In this document: piece after piece, positions 8,844-17,214 of the stretch
Layout: every line of letters begins with the position of its first letter
How positions within the stretch are numbered: the first letter of the stretch is position 1
Program-made: the position numbers and the translations under genes
DNA from: Verrucomicrobiaceae bacterium
GTDB lineage: Bacteria > Verrucomicrobiota > Verrucomicrobiia > Verrucomicrobiales > Verrucomicrobiaceae
Assembly: GCA_027484445.1 (NCBI GenBank)
Contig: JAIXSY010000033.1
Coordinates: 210,738 to 274,737 of the forward strand
DNA length: 64,000 nucleotides
Direction: 5' to 3'
The notes under the pieces: generated by a model
Seen by the model: only the letters and a program-made list of their open reading frames with translations
Told to the model about the DNA's origin: nothing
The model's database searches: none

Positions 8844-9950
8844 ATGAACCTCCTTTCACACCTCTCCATCCAAGGCTTCCGCTCAATCAAAAGCGCGGAG
8901 ATTGAGCTGCGGACGCTGAACGTGATGATCGGGGCCAACGGAGCCGGAAAATCCAACCTGATCGACTTTTTCCGGATGCTAAACTACGCTCTGAGCCGGG
9001 GGTTTCAGGATCCCTATCAAAGAGAGCGCGGACCCGCCTCGGGCATCCTGCATTTCGGCAGCAAGACGACCGGCGTCATCCGTGCGGAGCTAAAATTCAA
9101 CAGCGAAAAAGGAGTGAACTGCTACCGCTTCACCCTGGCCGACACCGCAGGCGACCGCCTGACCTTCACCAAGGAGGAAGTGCAGTTTCTTCCTTTCGAG
9201 GGCGCACCTCGGCCCGTCGTGCCGCTGATCTCCCATCCCAGCGATAACAGCGGCTTGTGCGAACTCTGGGCAGAGAATGACCCGCAGGCACGCCATGCCA
9301 AACGCTTCCTGGAGCGGTGCAGGGTGTATCAGTTCCATGACACCAGCCTGACCAGCCACCTGCGCGACTACACGCCCGCCTCACAAAACCGCTACCTGTA
9401 TGCGGATGGAGGAAATCTATCCGCTGTGCTTCTGGGGCTGCGGCAGGAGCACGCTGGCTGCTACCTGAGCATCTGCCGCACTTTGAAAACAGTTCTCCCT
9501 TGGTTTGATGATTTTCTTCTCGAAGACGAGGGGCGAAAGGGAGTCCTGCTGAGGTGGAGAATGGCCGGACGAGGGGACTATCTGTTCGGGCCGGAACATC
9601 TGTCCGACGGTTCGCTGCGCATCATGGCGCTGGTGACGCTGCTACACCTCCCGGAAGCGATGCTCCCCGATGTGATCATCGTGGACGAGCCGGAACTGGG
9701 CCTGCATCCCGTGGCTGAGCAGATCATTGCGGGACTCTTCAAACACGTTTCCAGCAAATGTCAGGTCATCCTGTCCACCCAGTCCTCCACATTCATCGAC
9801 CATTTCAGCGCGGATGATCTGATCGTGGTCGAGCATGAAAACGGTGAAAGCTCCTTCAAACGGCAATCGACTGATGAACTGGCACGGTGGTTGGAGCGCT
9901 ATTCGCTCGGCCAGATTTGGAGCAAGAACATTGTTGGAGGCAGGCCATGA
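8844..9950 (+). CDS. AAA/ABC-type ATPase (AAA_21, RecF/OLD-like)
   Basis: Cytosolic ATPase of 368 residues. It begins like SMC/RecF/OLD-type ATPases (SHLSIQGFRSIKSAEIEL), has Walker A GANGAGKSN near residue 31, an ABC-signature-like LSDGSLR near 253, Walker B VIIVDEPELGLHP near 276 and a following STQSSTFID switch region. It contains no Toprim domain of its own, unlike full-length OLD nucleases. The stop overlaps the start of the DUF4276-type gene in an ATGA, implying translational coupling and a shared complex. It follows the restriction-modification gene by 58 bases, a defence-like setting. Probable role: nucleic-acid-responsive ATPase of a two-component nuclease system; the trigger is unknown. 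Confidence 0.85.
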   Translation: MNLLSHLSIQGFRSIKSAEIELRTLNVMIGANGAGKSNLIDFFRMLNYALSRGFQDPYQRERGPASGILHFGSKTTGVIRAELKFNSEKGVNCYRFTLADTAGDRLTFTKEEVQFLPFEGAPRPVVPLISHPSDNSGLCELWAENDPQARHAKRFLERCRVYQFHDTSLTSHLRDYTPASQNRYLYADGGNLSAVLLGLRQEHAGCYLSICRTLKTVLPWFDDFLLEDEGRKGVLLRWRMAGRGDYLFGPEHLSDGSLRIMALVTLLHLPEAMLPDVIIVDEPELGLHPVAEQIIAGLFKHVSSKCQVILSTQSSTFIDHFSADDLIVVEHENGESSFKRQSTDELARWLERYSLGQIWSKNIVGGRP

Positions 9951-10633
9951 GCAAGAGTCTGGTCATCTATTGCGAAGGGGATACGGAGAGGTTTTTCGTC
10001 AACCGAGTGCTGCGGCCCCATCTCGCGCTTCACGGCATTCCACGAGTCCGGGCAGAACTTGCCCTGACACGTTACCAGCCGGGTGGTGAGCGAGGAGGAT
10101 TCTCCAACTGGGCTGCCATTGAACAGGATTTACGGGACATTTTTGCCGACGATCCGTCACCTAAAGCGCGATTCACCACCCTGTTGGATGTCTATGCCAT
10201 TCCACCACAAGTTCCTGGCATGAGTCTGATCACGCCGCCTCTGACGACACCATCTGACGTTCAGCAGGTCGAGCAAGCGATGGAGGCACACCTCCATGAA
10301 CCAAGATTCAAAGCCTACCTGCAGCGGCATGAGGTCGAGGCACTGCTACTGGCAGACGTGACGGCCCTTGCAAAAACCTTCACCAACGATCAGCCGGGCA
10401 TTCACAAACTGGCCGGTGAGATTGCCGCATTTGGGAATTGCGAGGACATCAATCATGGCCGCCTAACGCATCCTGGTGCCCGTCTTGCCCAAGCCATTCA
10501 AGGCTACCAGTATCTTAAAGCTGACAATTTTCATTGGGTGCTGGCAGAAGCCGACATGGCACTCGTCAGGTCCAAGTGCCCTCGTTTTGATGCTTGGCTG
10601 ACCCATTGGGAACAGTGGGGAATGCAGCCATAA
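9947..10633 (+). CDS. DUF4276 family protein, Toprim-like partner of the ATPase
   Basis: A 228-residue protein opening with SLVIYCEGDTERFFVNRVL, the EGxTE motif near the N-terminus that characterises DUF4276 and resembles the first acidic motif of Toprim nucleases and primases. A later LLDVYAIP segment may hold the second acidic motif, and HEVEALLLAD is also typical of the family. The start ATG at 9947 overlaps the ATPase stop by three bases; an upstream in-frame GTG-type extension to 9887 would only read through the ATPase tail. Inference: a metal-dependent nuclease-like subunit controlled by the ATPase, as in split OLD or PARIS-type systems. Function is not proven for DUF4276. Confidence 0.82.
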   Translation: MSKSLVIYCEGDTERFFVNRVLRPHLALHGIPRVRAELALTRYQPGGERGGFSNWAAIEQDLRDIFADDPSPKARFTTLLDVYAIPPQVPGMSLITPPLTTPSDVQQVEQAMEAHLHEPRFKAYLQRHEVEALLLADVTALAKTFTNDQPGIHKLAGEIAAFGNCEDINHGRLTHPGARLAQAIQGYQYLKADNFHWVLAEADMALVRSKCPRFDAWLTHWEQWGMQP

Positions 10634-10691
10634 CCGAACAGGTAGCCGGTCTTGGCCGCGCCAAGCGTGAGGCTTGATCAATCCTGCCAAC

Positions 10692-10910
10692 ATGTCCGCC
10701 CTCACAGAAAGCACCTGCTCCCACTGCCCCTTCAGCATCGAAAGCTGGAGCGATGGCTAGCCTTGCCTGCGCGGCTAGGATGGCCAACGGCACTGCTACC
10801 TTCATCCCTGTGAGCCGGACGCTTGGGAGGCGTGTGATCCCGAGTGCGACTCCCCTGGCCTTCACCGGCTCGGCAAAATCTGGGAAGATCCCTTCTACAA
10901 AGCGTCGAAA
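10692..10910 (+). pseudogene. Possible gene remnant with two in-frame amber codons
   Basis: From an ATG at 10692 one frame reads like real protein: a CSHC motif and SIESWSDG, then TAG at 10758, five residues, TAG at 10776, then DGQRHC, EPDAWEACDPECD and GKIWEDPFY. The Cys pairs and the Trp- and acid-rich segments look like a small zinc-binding protein. It lies 58 bases downstream of the DUF4276 gene on the same strand and its end runs into the 3' end of the convergent dus gene, where the true end is unclear. I do not recognise the family. The rest of the gap 10634-10894 shows nothing else. Confidence 0.35.
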
Positions 10911-11941
10911 CCGCAGAATACGTTGGAGTCCACCGGCGGGCGGGTGGGCAGGTCTTCGTCACGATCGAGGTGCTCCTGGCAAATCGTGAAGAACTCTTCT
11001 TCGGCAGTGGCTCGGCGGATGCGGTGCTCGAAGACGCCTTCATCAATGCCATTCGAGATGAAAGCCATGTAGCGTTTCATCTTCTGCACCTGTTTCACTC
11101 GCGAGGGGGTGGCGTGGTGCAGAGCCTGAAAGGCAGCGGTGTGCTCGTAGAGCAGCCTGATGTATTCGAGCAAGTCTCGACGCGTCGGTTGCGGGATGGA
11201 TTGCCCAGACCAGCGTGCCCGCAGTTGATCAAAAATCCACGGATGCCGGATCGCACCGCGGCCAATCATCAGCCCAGCTGCCGAAGTCTTGCGAAGGTAA
11301 GAGTCGCCTGTGGCGACGTCGATCACGTTGCCATTGGCGATAACGGGGCAAGGCATGACCGCCACGGCTTGAGCGATGCACTCGGGATGCACGGGTGTTT
11401 TGTAGGCATCTCTCACGGTTCGTCCGTGGATGGTCAGCATCTGGATGGCGTGCTTTTGAAACACCTCTAGCAGCCGAGGAAATTCAGCTTTGTCCGCAAA
11501 ACCGACGCGACATTTCACCGTGAACCTCCCCTGAATGGCGTCTCGCAACGCCTGCAAAATGGCATCGACCCTGGCAGGATCGCGCAGCAAACCGCCGCCG
11601 GCATCTTTTCGACAAACCACTGGCGCTGGGCAGCCTAAGTTGAGGTCAATGCCAGCAACGGGGTAGCGCTCCAATTCCTTCGCCGTGCGCACGAGCGCAG
11701 GAATGTCTTGCCCGATCATCTGTGCCAGCACGGGTTTGCCCGTATCGTTTTCCGTAATCGACCGCAGTGTCACGGGATCAAGCTGTGAACTGGGCGTGAC
11801 GCGGAAGTATTCCGTGACGAAAAGATCCGGTCCGCCATAAAAAGCCATCAGCCGCATAAAGGGCAGATCCGTCACGTCCTGCATCGGTGCCAGGACTAGC
11901 GCGGGGCGATCTGTGGGCAAGAAAGGAGAAGGCGGGTTCAT
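10895..11941 (-). CDS. dus: tRNA-dihydrouridine synthase (Dus family)
   Basis: FMN- and NADPH-dependent enzyme reducing uridines in the tRNA D-loop. About 348 residues. Seen: N-terminal LAPMQDVTDLPFM (FMN phosphate region), DLNLGCPAPVVCRKDAGG containing the catalytic Cys within the conserved CP motif, the TIHGRT motif and PVIANGNV and IGRGAIRHPWIF near the C-terminal part of the barrel. The ATG at 11941 is used; the codon before it is an in-frame TTG. It is the last gene of a long minus-strand run that begins with the ECF sigma factor, 19 bases after dxr. DusB- versus DusC-type specificity cannot be decided by eye. Confidence 0.93.
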   Translation of the reverse strand: MNPPSPFLPTDRPALVLAPMQDVTDLPFMRLMAFYGGPDLFVTEYFRVTPSSQLDPVTLRSITENDTGKPVLAQMIGQDIPALVRTAKELERYPVAGIDLNLGCPAPVVCRKDAGGGLLRDPARVDAILQALRDAIQGRFTVKCRVGFADKAEFPRLLEVFQKHAIQMLTIHGRTVRDAYKTPVHPECIAQAVAVMPCPVIANGNVIDVATGDSYLRKTSAAGLMIGRGAIRHPWIFDQLRARWSGQSIPQPTRRDLLEYIRLLYEHTAAFQALHHATPSRVKQVQKMKRYMAFISNGIDEGVFEHRIRRATAEEEFFTICQEHLDRDEDLPTRPPVDSNVFCGFDAL

Positions 11942-11960
11942 CAACTTGCTGAACCCTCAA

Positions 11961-13118
11961 TTAGGCGAGGCAGTCCGCCGCTGCCACACGTGCCCAGGCA
12001 TCGGCGTCGATGAGGTCATCCAAGCTCGGCCGCTGCACCACCGTGTGCTTTTCCATCACACGAGAAACGGTCTGCCAGATCGAGGGGAAAGCACTGCGCT
12101 CTTCGAGAAAGGCCTGCACGGCCACCTCGTTGGCAGCATTCAACACGGCAGGCAGCGTGCCACCGACTTCTCCGGCATGACGCGCGAGGTCGAGTGCGGG
12201 AAAGTCCTGCGTCCTCGGTGCTTCAAAGGTCAGGCTGGCCAATTGGGCGAAATCGAGGGGCTTCAGGTGATTGGGCACCCGCTCTGGCCAAGTCACTGCA
12301 TATTGGATGGGGAAGCACATGTCACTGTGGCTGAGCTGAGCGATGACGCTGTTGTCGGCAAACTCCACCATGCTGTGCACAATGCTCTGCGGATGCACCA
12401 CGACTTCGATCCGATTCATGGGCACATCGAAAAGCCAGCGTGCCTCGATCATCTCCAGACCTTTGTTAAATAGTGTCGCGCTGTCGATGGTGATCTTTTT
12501 CCCCATGCTCCAGGTCGGATGCTTCAGAGCCTGTGCCACAGTCACCGTGGGCAACTGCTCTGCAGGCCACTGGCGAAAAGGGCCACCGCTAGCGGTGAGC
12601 AAGATGCGGCTCACCTCACAGCCTTTGTGGCCTTCGAGGCATTGGAAGATCGCGTTGTGTTCGCTATCCACAGGAAGGATGTCCACGCCTTTGCGGCGGG
12701 CCGCTTCCATCACTGCCTCGCCCGCCATCACGAGTATTTCTTTGCTCGCCACAGCGAGATGCTTTCCAGCCTCGATCGCGGCAAGAGCCGGGGCTAGACC
12801 TGCGACTCCGACGATGGCCACCAGCACCATGTCAGCGTCACTGGCCTGGACCAGCTCGACCAGCCCGTGCGTTCCTGCATAAATCGTGACCTCCTCAGGC
12901 AGCAGTGCTCGCGCCTGAGCCGCCGCTGTCTCATCCGTCAATGCTACCTGAGTGACACCGGTCTCCTTCACCTGCTGGATGAGGGACTCGACACTTCTCT
13001 GCGCAGCAAGACCGACGATCTGCATCCGCTCGGGAATGTCTTGGGCCACCTTCAGTGCGCTAGTGCCGATGGAACCCGTGGAACCGAGGAGGAGAACTTT
13101 GCGTGGAGCGGAGGGCAT
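11961..13118 (-). CDS. dxr: 1-deoxy-D-xylulose 5-phosphate reductoisomerase
   Basis: Second enzyme of the MEP isoprenoid pathway: NADPH-dependent conversion of DXP to MEP. 385 residues, the usual length. Visible motifs: N-terminal Rossmann GSTGSIGTSAL, the metal-binding VDSEHNAIFQ, the flexible-loop/active-site TASGGPFR and MNRIEVVVHPQSIVHSMVE. The gene follows cdsA on the same strand, a frequent pairing in bacteria (dxr-cdsA lipid cluster). The MEP pathway enzyme IspE is also encoded in this window, at 16267. Confidence 0.97.
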   Translation of the reverse strand: MPSAPRKVLLLGSTGSIGTSALKVAQDIPERMQIVGLAAQRSVESLIQQVKETGVTQVALTDETAAAQARALLPEEVTIYAGTHGLVELVQASDADMVLVAIVGVAGLAPALAAIEAGKHLAVASKEILVMAGEAVMEAARRKGVDILPVDSEHNAIFQCLEGHKGCEVSRILLTASGGPFRQWPAEQLPTVTVAQALKHPTWSMGKKITIDSATLFNKGLEMIEARWLFDVPMNRIEVVVHPQSIVHSMVEFADNSVIAQLSHSDMCFPIQYAVTWPERVPNHLKPLDFAQLASLTFEAPRTQDFPALDLARHAGEVGGTLPAVLNAANEVAVQAFLEERSAFPSIWQTVSRVMEKHTVVQRPSLDDLIDADAWARVAAADCLA

Positions 13119-13176
13119 TCGGAAAAGGATGAAAGATGAAGGATCAGAGAGAAAAGCCGCCTAGCATCCGCCTGAC

Positions 13177-14073
13177 TCAGGCTGTCACTGCCTCCAGATA
13201 AAAGTAAAACACGGGTGCCGTGAAGAGAAGACTGTCCGTCAGGTCCAAAATACCGCCGATGCCGGGGAACTTGTGCCCACTGTCCTTGATCGAAACACAG
13301 CGCTTCAGCACCGACTCTGCCAGATCGCCAGAGACGGCTGTGGCACAGAGCAGCGGTGCCAAGATGACTCCATGCAGCCAGCTCACTGGAGCTACGCGCT
13401 CTCCTGCCAGCCAGATCATCCCCACAGCGGCCAGAAAAGACCCGAGGAAAGCTCCCACGAGTCCCTCCCAGGACTTCGCCGGGCTGATGTGGGGGATCAT
13501 CTTGTGTTTGCCGAAGACCACCCCCACGGCGTAAGCGCCCATGTCGCTAAACTTCGTCACCACGACCAGAAAGAGCACCAGAAACAGACCCGTCATGCCC
13601 GTGCCGTCTGGCTTAAAATACATCAGCCGTACGATGAACCCGAAGAAAATCACCGTGTAAACCACCCCGAACACCGTGTGAAAAATGCGCTGCAAGGTCA
13701 CGATGCCTTCCAGCTGATGACGGTAGCAGAGCAGGAAAGCGCCATGAACACTGGCTGTCAGTGCCGCTAGGTCTAGCCACATCGGCGGTGCACTTTTTTC
13801 CTGCATCACCCACCAGGTCATCGTCACCCAATACCCCAGGCAGATGCACAGCCCGAGCAGGTTGAAGCCACGCGCCTGGTCGTCCAATCGGAGCAATCGA
13901 TAGTATTCAAAGGCACCTGCCACGCCAAAGAAGCCTGTCAGCAGCACGAGCACCCAGTGGCTCTTCCACTGCACCGCCGTGGCGATTACCGCCCAGAGCA
14001 GAAGCGTGCTAAACAGCCGGGACGCAAAAACTCGACGCTTGCTAGGAGCTGGGGCGGGCGCGGCTGGGGTCAT
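13177..14073 (-). CDS. cdsA: Phosphatidate cytidylyltransferase (CDP-diglyceride synthase)
   Basis: Integral membrane enzyme making CDP-diacylglycerol from phosphatidate and CTP. With the ATG at 14073 the protein has 298 residues; an upstream GTG at 14145 would add 24 residues that look like non-coding sequence. Several hydrophobic helices are followed by the C-terminal family signature: SPAKSWEG, then ESVLKRCVSIKDSG, PGIGGILDLTDS. The N-terminus before the first helix is Ala/Pro-rich and basic. Lies between a small membrane protein gene and dxr, all on the minus strand. Confidence 0.93.
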   Translation of the reverse strand: MTPAAPAPAPSKRRVFASRLFSTLLLWAVIATAVQWKSHWVLVLLTGFFGVAGAFEYYRLLRLDDQARGFNLLGLCICLGYWVTMTWWVMQEKSAPPMWLDLAALTASVHGAFLLCYRHQLEGIVTLQRIFHTVFGVVYTVIFFGFIVRLMYFKPDGTGMTGLFLVLFLVVVTKFSDMGAYAVGVVFGKHKMIPHISPAKSWEGLVGAFLGSFLAAVGMIWLAGERVAPVSWLHGVILAPLLCATAVSGDLAESVLKRCVSIKDSGHKFPGIGGILDLTDSLLFTAPVFYFYLEAVTA

Positions 14074-14155
14074 GCAGGAGCGGGAAAAAGGCGCGCCTAT
14101 GTAGGCTGCGATTGGCATCTGGCAAGCAGCGTGTGCACTGCTCACCTGGCGGGGG

Positions 14156-14401
14156 TTAGCCCTTCATTTGCACCTTTACCCGCCCGTTCTCTTGGGCAGG
14201 CACCTCCTGGGCAGGCGTTTGAAGCAGCGTCACCACATTCGAAGCCAAGATGTAAATCAACGCCGCTCCCACCGCGCCCCCAATCGCGATCAAGCGCCGT
14301 TGGCCAGCATTCTCGATCGAAATCATCGTATAAATGCGCAGGCAAATCAGCGCCCAGAGCGTGGTCAGCACCGGTGCAGTCCAGGGGAGATAGTTTTCCA
14401 T
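14156..14401 (-). CDS. Small two-helix membrane protein, unknown
   Basis: An 81-residue protein starting with MENYLPW. Two hydrophobic segments, about residues 7-26 and 38-60, and a short charged tail rich in Gln, Glu and Lys. I do not recognise the family. The ATG at 14401 is preferred to a GTG at 14482 because the extension is not protein-like. It sits between the Spy-like gene and cdsA in the same transcription direction and may belong to the ECF-sigma envelope unit. Confidence 0.55.
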   Translation of the reverse strand: MENYLPWTAPVLTTLWALICLRIYTMISIENAGQRRLIAIGGAVGAALIYILASNVVTLLQTPAQEVPAQENGRVKVQMKG

Positions 14402-14486
14402 CTTCAAATCATAAAGCCTAGCTCCGCTCGTCGTCACTTCCTTTTCGTAGGCGGAGGCACTCCTTTGGCGACTGGAACACACCCTC

Positions 14487-15323
14487 TCAGAGCTTTTGCA
14501 GTTGTTGTTCGGCCCAGCTGAGGATGCGGCCTATGGTTTCGGCGTCTTGGGCTTGTTTGGCTTCTTCAAAAGCGCGTTTGGCTTGCAGGAATTGACGGAT
14601 CATGGGCACGGAGACCAACTGCTGAGCCTGAGTTTCGACCTTTTCGTAGCGCGCTCTCAGAGCGTCGAGGTCAGTTTCGCCAGTGGGTTGGTTTTGAAAA
14701 TCTGGGGACGGGACCGACATCTCCGTCTCAATCTGGGTGTCCTGGACGAGTCGCTGCAGAGCTTCGTCGGCGGACTGCCACTGGCCGGCACGGATCATTG
14801 ATTCGATTTCTCTGCCTCGGGCAGTCAGTGCCTGGGTGGGGGGAATGCCCAGGGCTTCGATCTCGGCCCGCAGCTTTTCGGCCTTAGCGCGCACGCGTCC
14901 GGCCCATTCTCCCGAGCGTGCGCTGCGGCTGGGGGCCAGCTTGATCGCCATTTTTTGTTGCTCAGGGCTCAGCAGGTCACGCAGGCGGATCAGGGTGCGG
15001 AGCTGCAGTTGCTTCACCGGGGCCTCGGCTTCCAGCAGTTGCGTCAGGGCAGCGCTCGCCTGCTCAGCGGTGGTTGCTGGAGAGCGCAGCAGGCTTTGAA
15101 AGGCTTTTTGCCGCTCGCGCACGGTTTTTTCCAGAGGGCTACCTTCAGCCATGGCCTCTGTGACGATGGCCTGCATCCTGTCTTCCTGTTCGGCCGAAAG
15201 TCCGAGTTCAGGCTTGAGGGAGCGGATGGTCTCTGGAGTCACCAGTCCGCTTTGCAGCCAGCCGTCGGGTCCTGCGTGGGTGAGTGTGGTGCTGAGGATG
15301 AGGGCGAAAAAGACAGGTTTCAT
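14487..15323 (-). CDS. Exported Spy/CpxP-like helical protein
   Basis: A 278-residue protein with a signal peptide (MKPVFFALILSTTLTHA, cleavage after THA). The remainder is almost entirely helical and rich in Gln, Glu, Ala and Arg, with two LSxEQxxxM/K-type motifs (GLSAEQEDRMQAI and LLSPEQQKMAI) resembling the LTxxQ motifs of periplasmic Spy/CpxP chaperones. Its start overlaps the stop of the membrane partner of the ECF sigma factor (ATGA), so it is likely co-translated and part of an envelope-stress unit. Exact family membership is uncertain. Confidence 0.7.
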   Translation of the reverse strand: MKPVFFALILSTTLTHAGPDGWLQSGLVTPETIRSLKPELGLSAEQEDRMQAIVTEAMAEGSPLEKTVRERQKAFQSLLRSPATTAEQASAALTQLLEAEAPVKQLQLRTLIRLRDLLSPEQQKMAIKLAPSRSARSGEWAGRVRAKAEKLRAEIEALGIPPTQALTARGREIESMIRAGQWQSADEALQRLVQDTQIETEMSVPSPDFQNQPTGETDLDALRARYEKVETQAQQLVSVPMIRQFLQAKRAFEEAKQAQDAETIGRILSWAEQQLQKL

Positions 15324-15676
15324 GGCAAAGCAATGGTGAGGTGAAGGGGAAGCAGGGCATCGCTGGGCTGGGCACCCGTGAGGCCGAGATCGGCAAACAA
15401 AGGATCGCTAGGGCTGGAATCGAAGAACTCGGGCAGGGCTTGAGCGAGATTCGGACTGGCTTGCTTGCCTGGATCACGCAGTGAAAGGGCGAGCATGGCG
15501 AGAACGACAGCAGCCAGAGCTGCGGTGGCCCATTGCCAACCAGGAAGCTGAAGCAATCCCTCACGCGCTGCTGAAGCCGGAGGTCGCGTCCAGCGGGGAT
15601 TCCAGGCAGGCGCGGCGATGTGATCCGCGTGGCGAAGGCGAGCAAAGTGATCGTGCAAGTCGGAGTCAGGTTTCAT
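15320..15676 (-). CDS. Probable anti-sigma factor-like single-span membrane protein
   Basis: A 118-residue protein from MKPDSDL. A short N-terminal cytoplasmic part (about 45 residues, containing DHFARLRHADH) precedes one transmembrane helix (about 50-70) and a periplasmic tail with a predicted acidic, proline-containing segment. It overlaps the end of the ECF sigma gene by 11 bases and the next gene by an ATGA. Position, size and topology fit an anti-sigma factor, but no zinc-binding HxxxCxxC motif is seen, so this is inferred from context. Confidence 0.6.
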   Translation of the reverse strand: MKPDSDLHDHFARLRHADHIAAPAWNPRWTRPPASAAREGLLQLPGWQWATAALAAVVLAMLALSLRDPGKQASPNLAQALPEFFDSSPSDPLFADLGLTGAQPSDALLPLHLTIALP

Positions 15677-16196
15677 GAGGAGCTTCCGGGGATGGAGTGA
15701 GCAGGGTGCGCAGCTTGGCTTTGCCACGCTCGTAATGCTGGCGTGCGGAACCGAGGCCAACTTTCATGACGGCGGCGGCTTCGCGAAGGCTCAGATCTTG
15801 GTAAAAAACGAGGTGCAGCACCTCGGCTTGGCGATTGGGGAGCTGGGAAAGAGCGCGCCGGAGCGTGGCACTTTGCTCGTCCAGCTCCACACGACGCGCT
15901 GGATTCGGACTGGGGTCGGTCGAGTCCCCTGTCCAGCGCGACCAGAGCTTGGCCAGGAGAGAGTCGCGGTAGCGCTGTCTGCGAAATTCCTCCAAGGCAG
16001 TCAGGCGAATGACGCCGAACCACCAAGTCTTGAAGGTGGACGCTCCCGAAAATTGCACCTGCCCGGAGGCGGCCTTGAGGTAAGCATTTTGCAAAACATC
16101 CTCGGCGCGGCTGAGGTCGCCACTGCAACAGTGTAGCGCCCAGCCAAAGGCGTCTGGGTGCAGGGTTTCGAGTTGATCGGCAGTTTCGCGCTCCAT
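15666..16196 (-). CDS. RNA polymerase sigma factor, ECF type
   Basis: A 176-residue extracytoplasmic-function sigma factor. Region 2 is seen in DAFGWALHCCSGDLSRAEDVLQNAYLKA and STFKTWWFGVIRL; region 4 in ALSQLPNRQAEVLHLVFYQDLSLREAAAVM with the helix-turn-helix following. Together with the overlapping membrane protein and the Spy-like gene it forms an apparent envelope-stress regulation unit that reads on toward cdsA, dxr and dus. A short perfect palindrome lies just upstream (16230-16244). Confidence 0.92.
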   Translation of the reverse strand: MERETADQLETLHPDAFGWALHCCSGDLSRAEDVLQNAYLKAASGQVQFSGASTFKTWWFGVIRLTALEEFRRQRYRDSLLAKLWSRWTGDSTDPSPNPARRVELDEQSATLRRALSQLPNRQAEVLHLVFYQDLSLREAAAVMKVGLGSARQHYERGKAKLRTLLTPSPEAPHET

Positions 16197-16229
16197 TCAT
16201 CGGTCTCCCCTCAGTGACCGCAGCTGAAA

Positions 16230-16244
16230 GCCTGTATGACAGGC
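16230..16244. promoter_or_regulatory. Palindrome upstream of the ECF sigma gene
   Basis: GCCTGT-ATG-ACAGGC, a perfect six-base inverted repeat with a three-base centre, 34 bases before the sigma factor start and 22 bases after the ispE stop. It may be an operator; the stem is too short and lacks a T tract, so it is not a typical terminator. Confidence 0.3.
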
Positions 16245-16266
16245 ATCGAAGGTGCGGATCAAAAAA

Positions 16267-17121
16267 TCAGCCCAGGGTGCGAGTCGCACAGACCCAGGCC
16301 GTGTCTCCGCAATACACACGTGCTTTCTCCGCCAAAGCCTCGGCGTCCCCATCGCTTTCCGTGATGGCAAACACGGTGGAGCCTGAGCCTGACATCAGCG
16401 CCGCTCGAACCCCAGTCTGCTCAAGCAGCCAAGACTTCAGCGCGGGCAGAAGGCGATACTTTTCAAACACAGGACGCTCCAGGTGGTTCACCATCTCACC
16501 CCAGGGGCAGACCTGCGGTGCATAAAGCACGCCGTGCAGCTCCTGTGAACTGGCCCAGCGCTGATAGGCCCAGGGCGTGGGGATCGGAAAGGGGGGCTTG
16601 ATCAGCACCAAAGGCAACTGCCAGGGAAAATCCGCAGGCTGCACCTGCTCTCCCCTGCCCGTCCCATCCGCCGCACCGGAATCGAGCAGGAAACAAGGCA
16701 CGTCTGAGCCGATGCCAGCCGCAATGGCCAAGAGCTCGCTTTCCATCAGAGGCTGGCCGAGCAGGTCGTGCGCGGCTTTGAGCGTGATGGCGGCATTGCT
16801 GCTGCCCCCGCCGAGCCCGGCACCATGTGGGATGCGCTTTTCCAGATGAAGGCTCCAGCCGTGCTGACGACCCAGCTTTGCCTCCAAGGCGCGAATCGCT
16901 TTCACCGCCAGGTTGCTCTCGTCCGTCGGGATGCCGGGTACATTGCAAGTCAAGGCAATGCCGGGACTGTCCTGCAAGCTGACGCGCACGGTGTCGGCCA
17001 CGGCAACCTTGACCAAGCGCGTTTCGACCTCATGAAAGCCATCGGCACGTTTGCCGAGGATGCGCAGCCATAGATTGATCTTGGCGGGCGATGAAAGTTC
17101 GAGGGGAGTGCTCTCGGGCAT
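16267..17121 (-). CDS. ispE: 4-diphosphocytidyl-2-C-methyl-D-erythritol kinase
   Basis: GHMP kinase of the MEP isoprenoid pathway, phosphorylating CDP-ME. With the ATG at 17121 the protein is 284 residues, the family norm. Motifs: PAKINLWLRI at the N-terminus, the ATP-binding loop PHGAGLGGGSSNAA, and the C-terminal MSGSGSTVFA. The frame is open upstream to 17325, but that extension runs into the start region of the divergent DUF2237 gene and lacks family features. Works in the same pathway as dxr at 11961. Confidence 0.95.
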   Translation of the reverse strand: MPESTPLELSSPAKINLWLRILGKRADGFHEVETRLVKVAVADTVRVSLQDSPGIALTCNVPGIPTDESNLAVKAIRALEAKLGRQHGWSLHLEKRIPHGAGLGGGSSNAAITLKAAHDLLGQPLMESELLAIAAGIGSDVPCFLLDSGAADGTGRGEQVQPADFPWQLPLVLIKPPFPIPTPWAYQRWASSQELHGVLYAPQVCPWGEMVNHLERPVFEKYRLLPALKSWLLEQTGVRAALMSGSGSTVFAITESDGDAEALAEKARVYCGDTAWVCATRTLG

Positions 17122-17214
17122 GGTCAGAGCTTTTCTCATCATGTGGATGGCAGCAACGATCAAGGTTTTTGCCGCCGAACTTGCAAAGGTGGGCTGGCTG
17201 CCTTCAGGGCAGAG

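Noticed and set aside
8844..10633. PARIS (AriA/AriB) or Gabija assignment for the ATPase pair
   Set aside because: The partner has the DUF4276-type EGDTE start rather than clear AriB features, and no UvrD-like helicase is present.
10844..11470. A 208-residue plus-strand frame opposite dus
   Set aside because: Overlaps the clear Dus motifs on the minus strand and shows no signature of its own.
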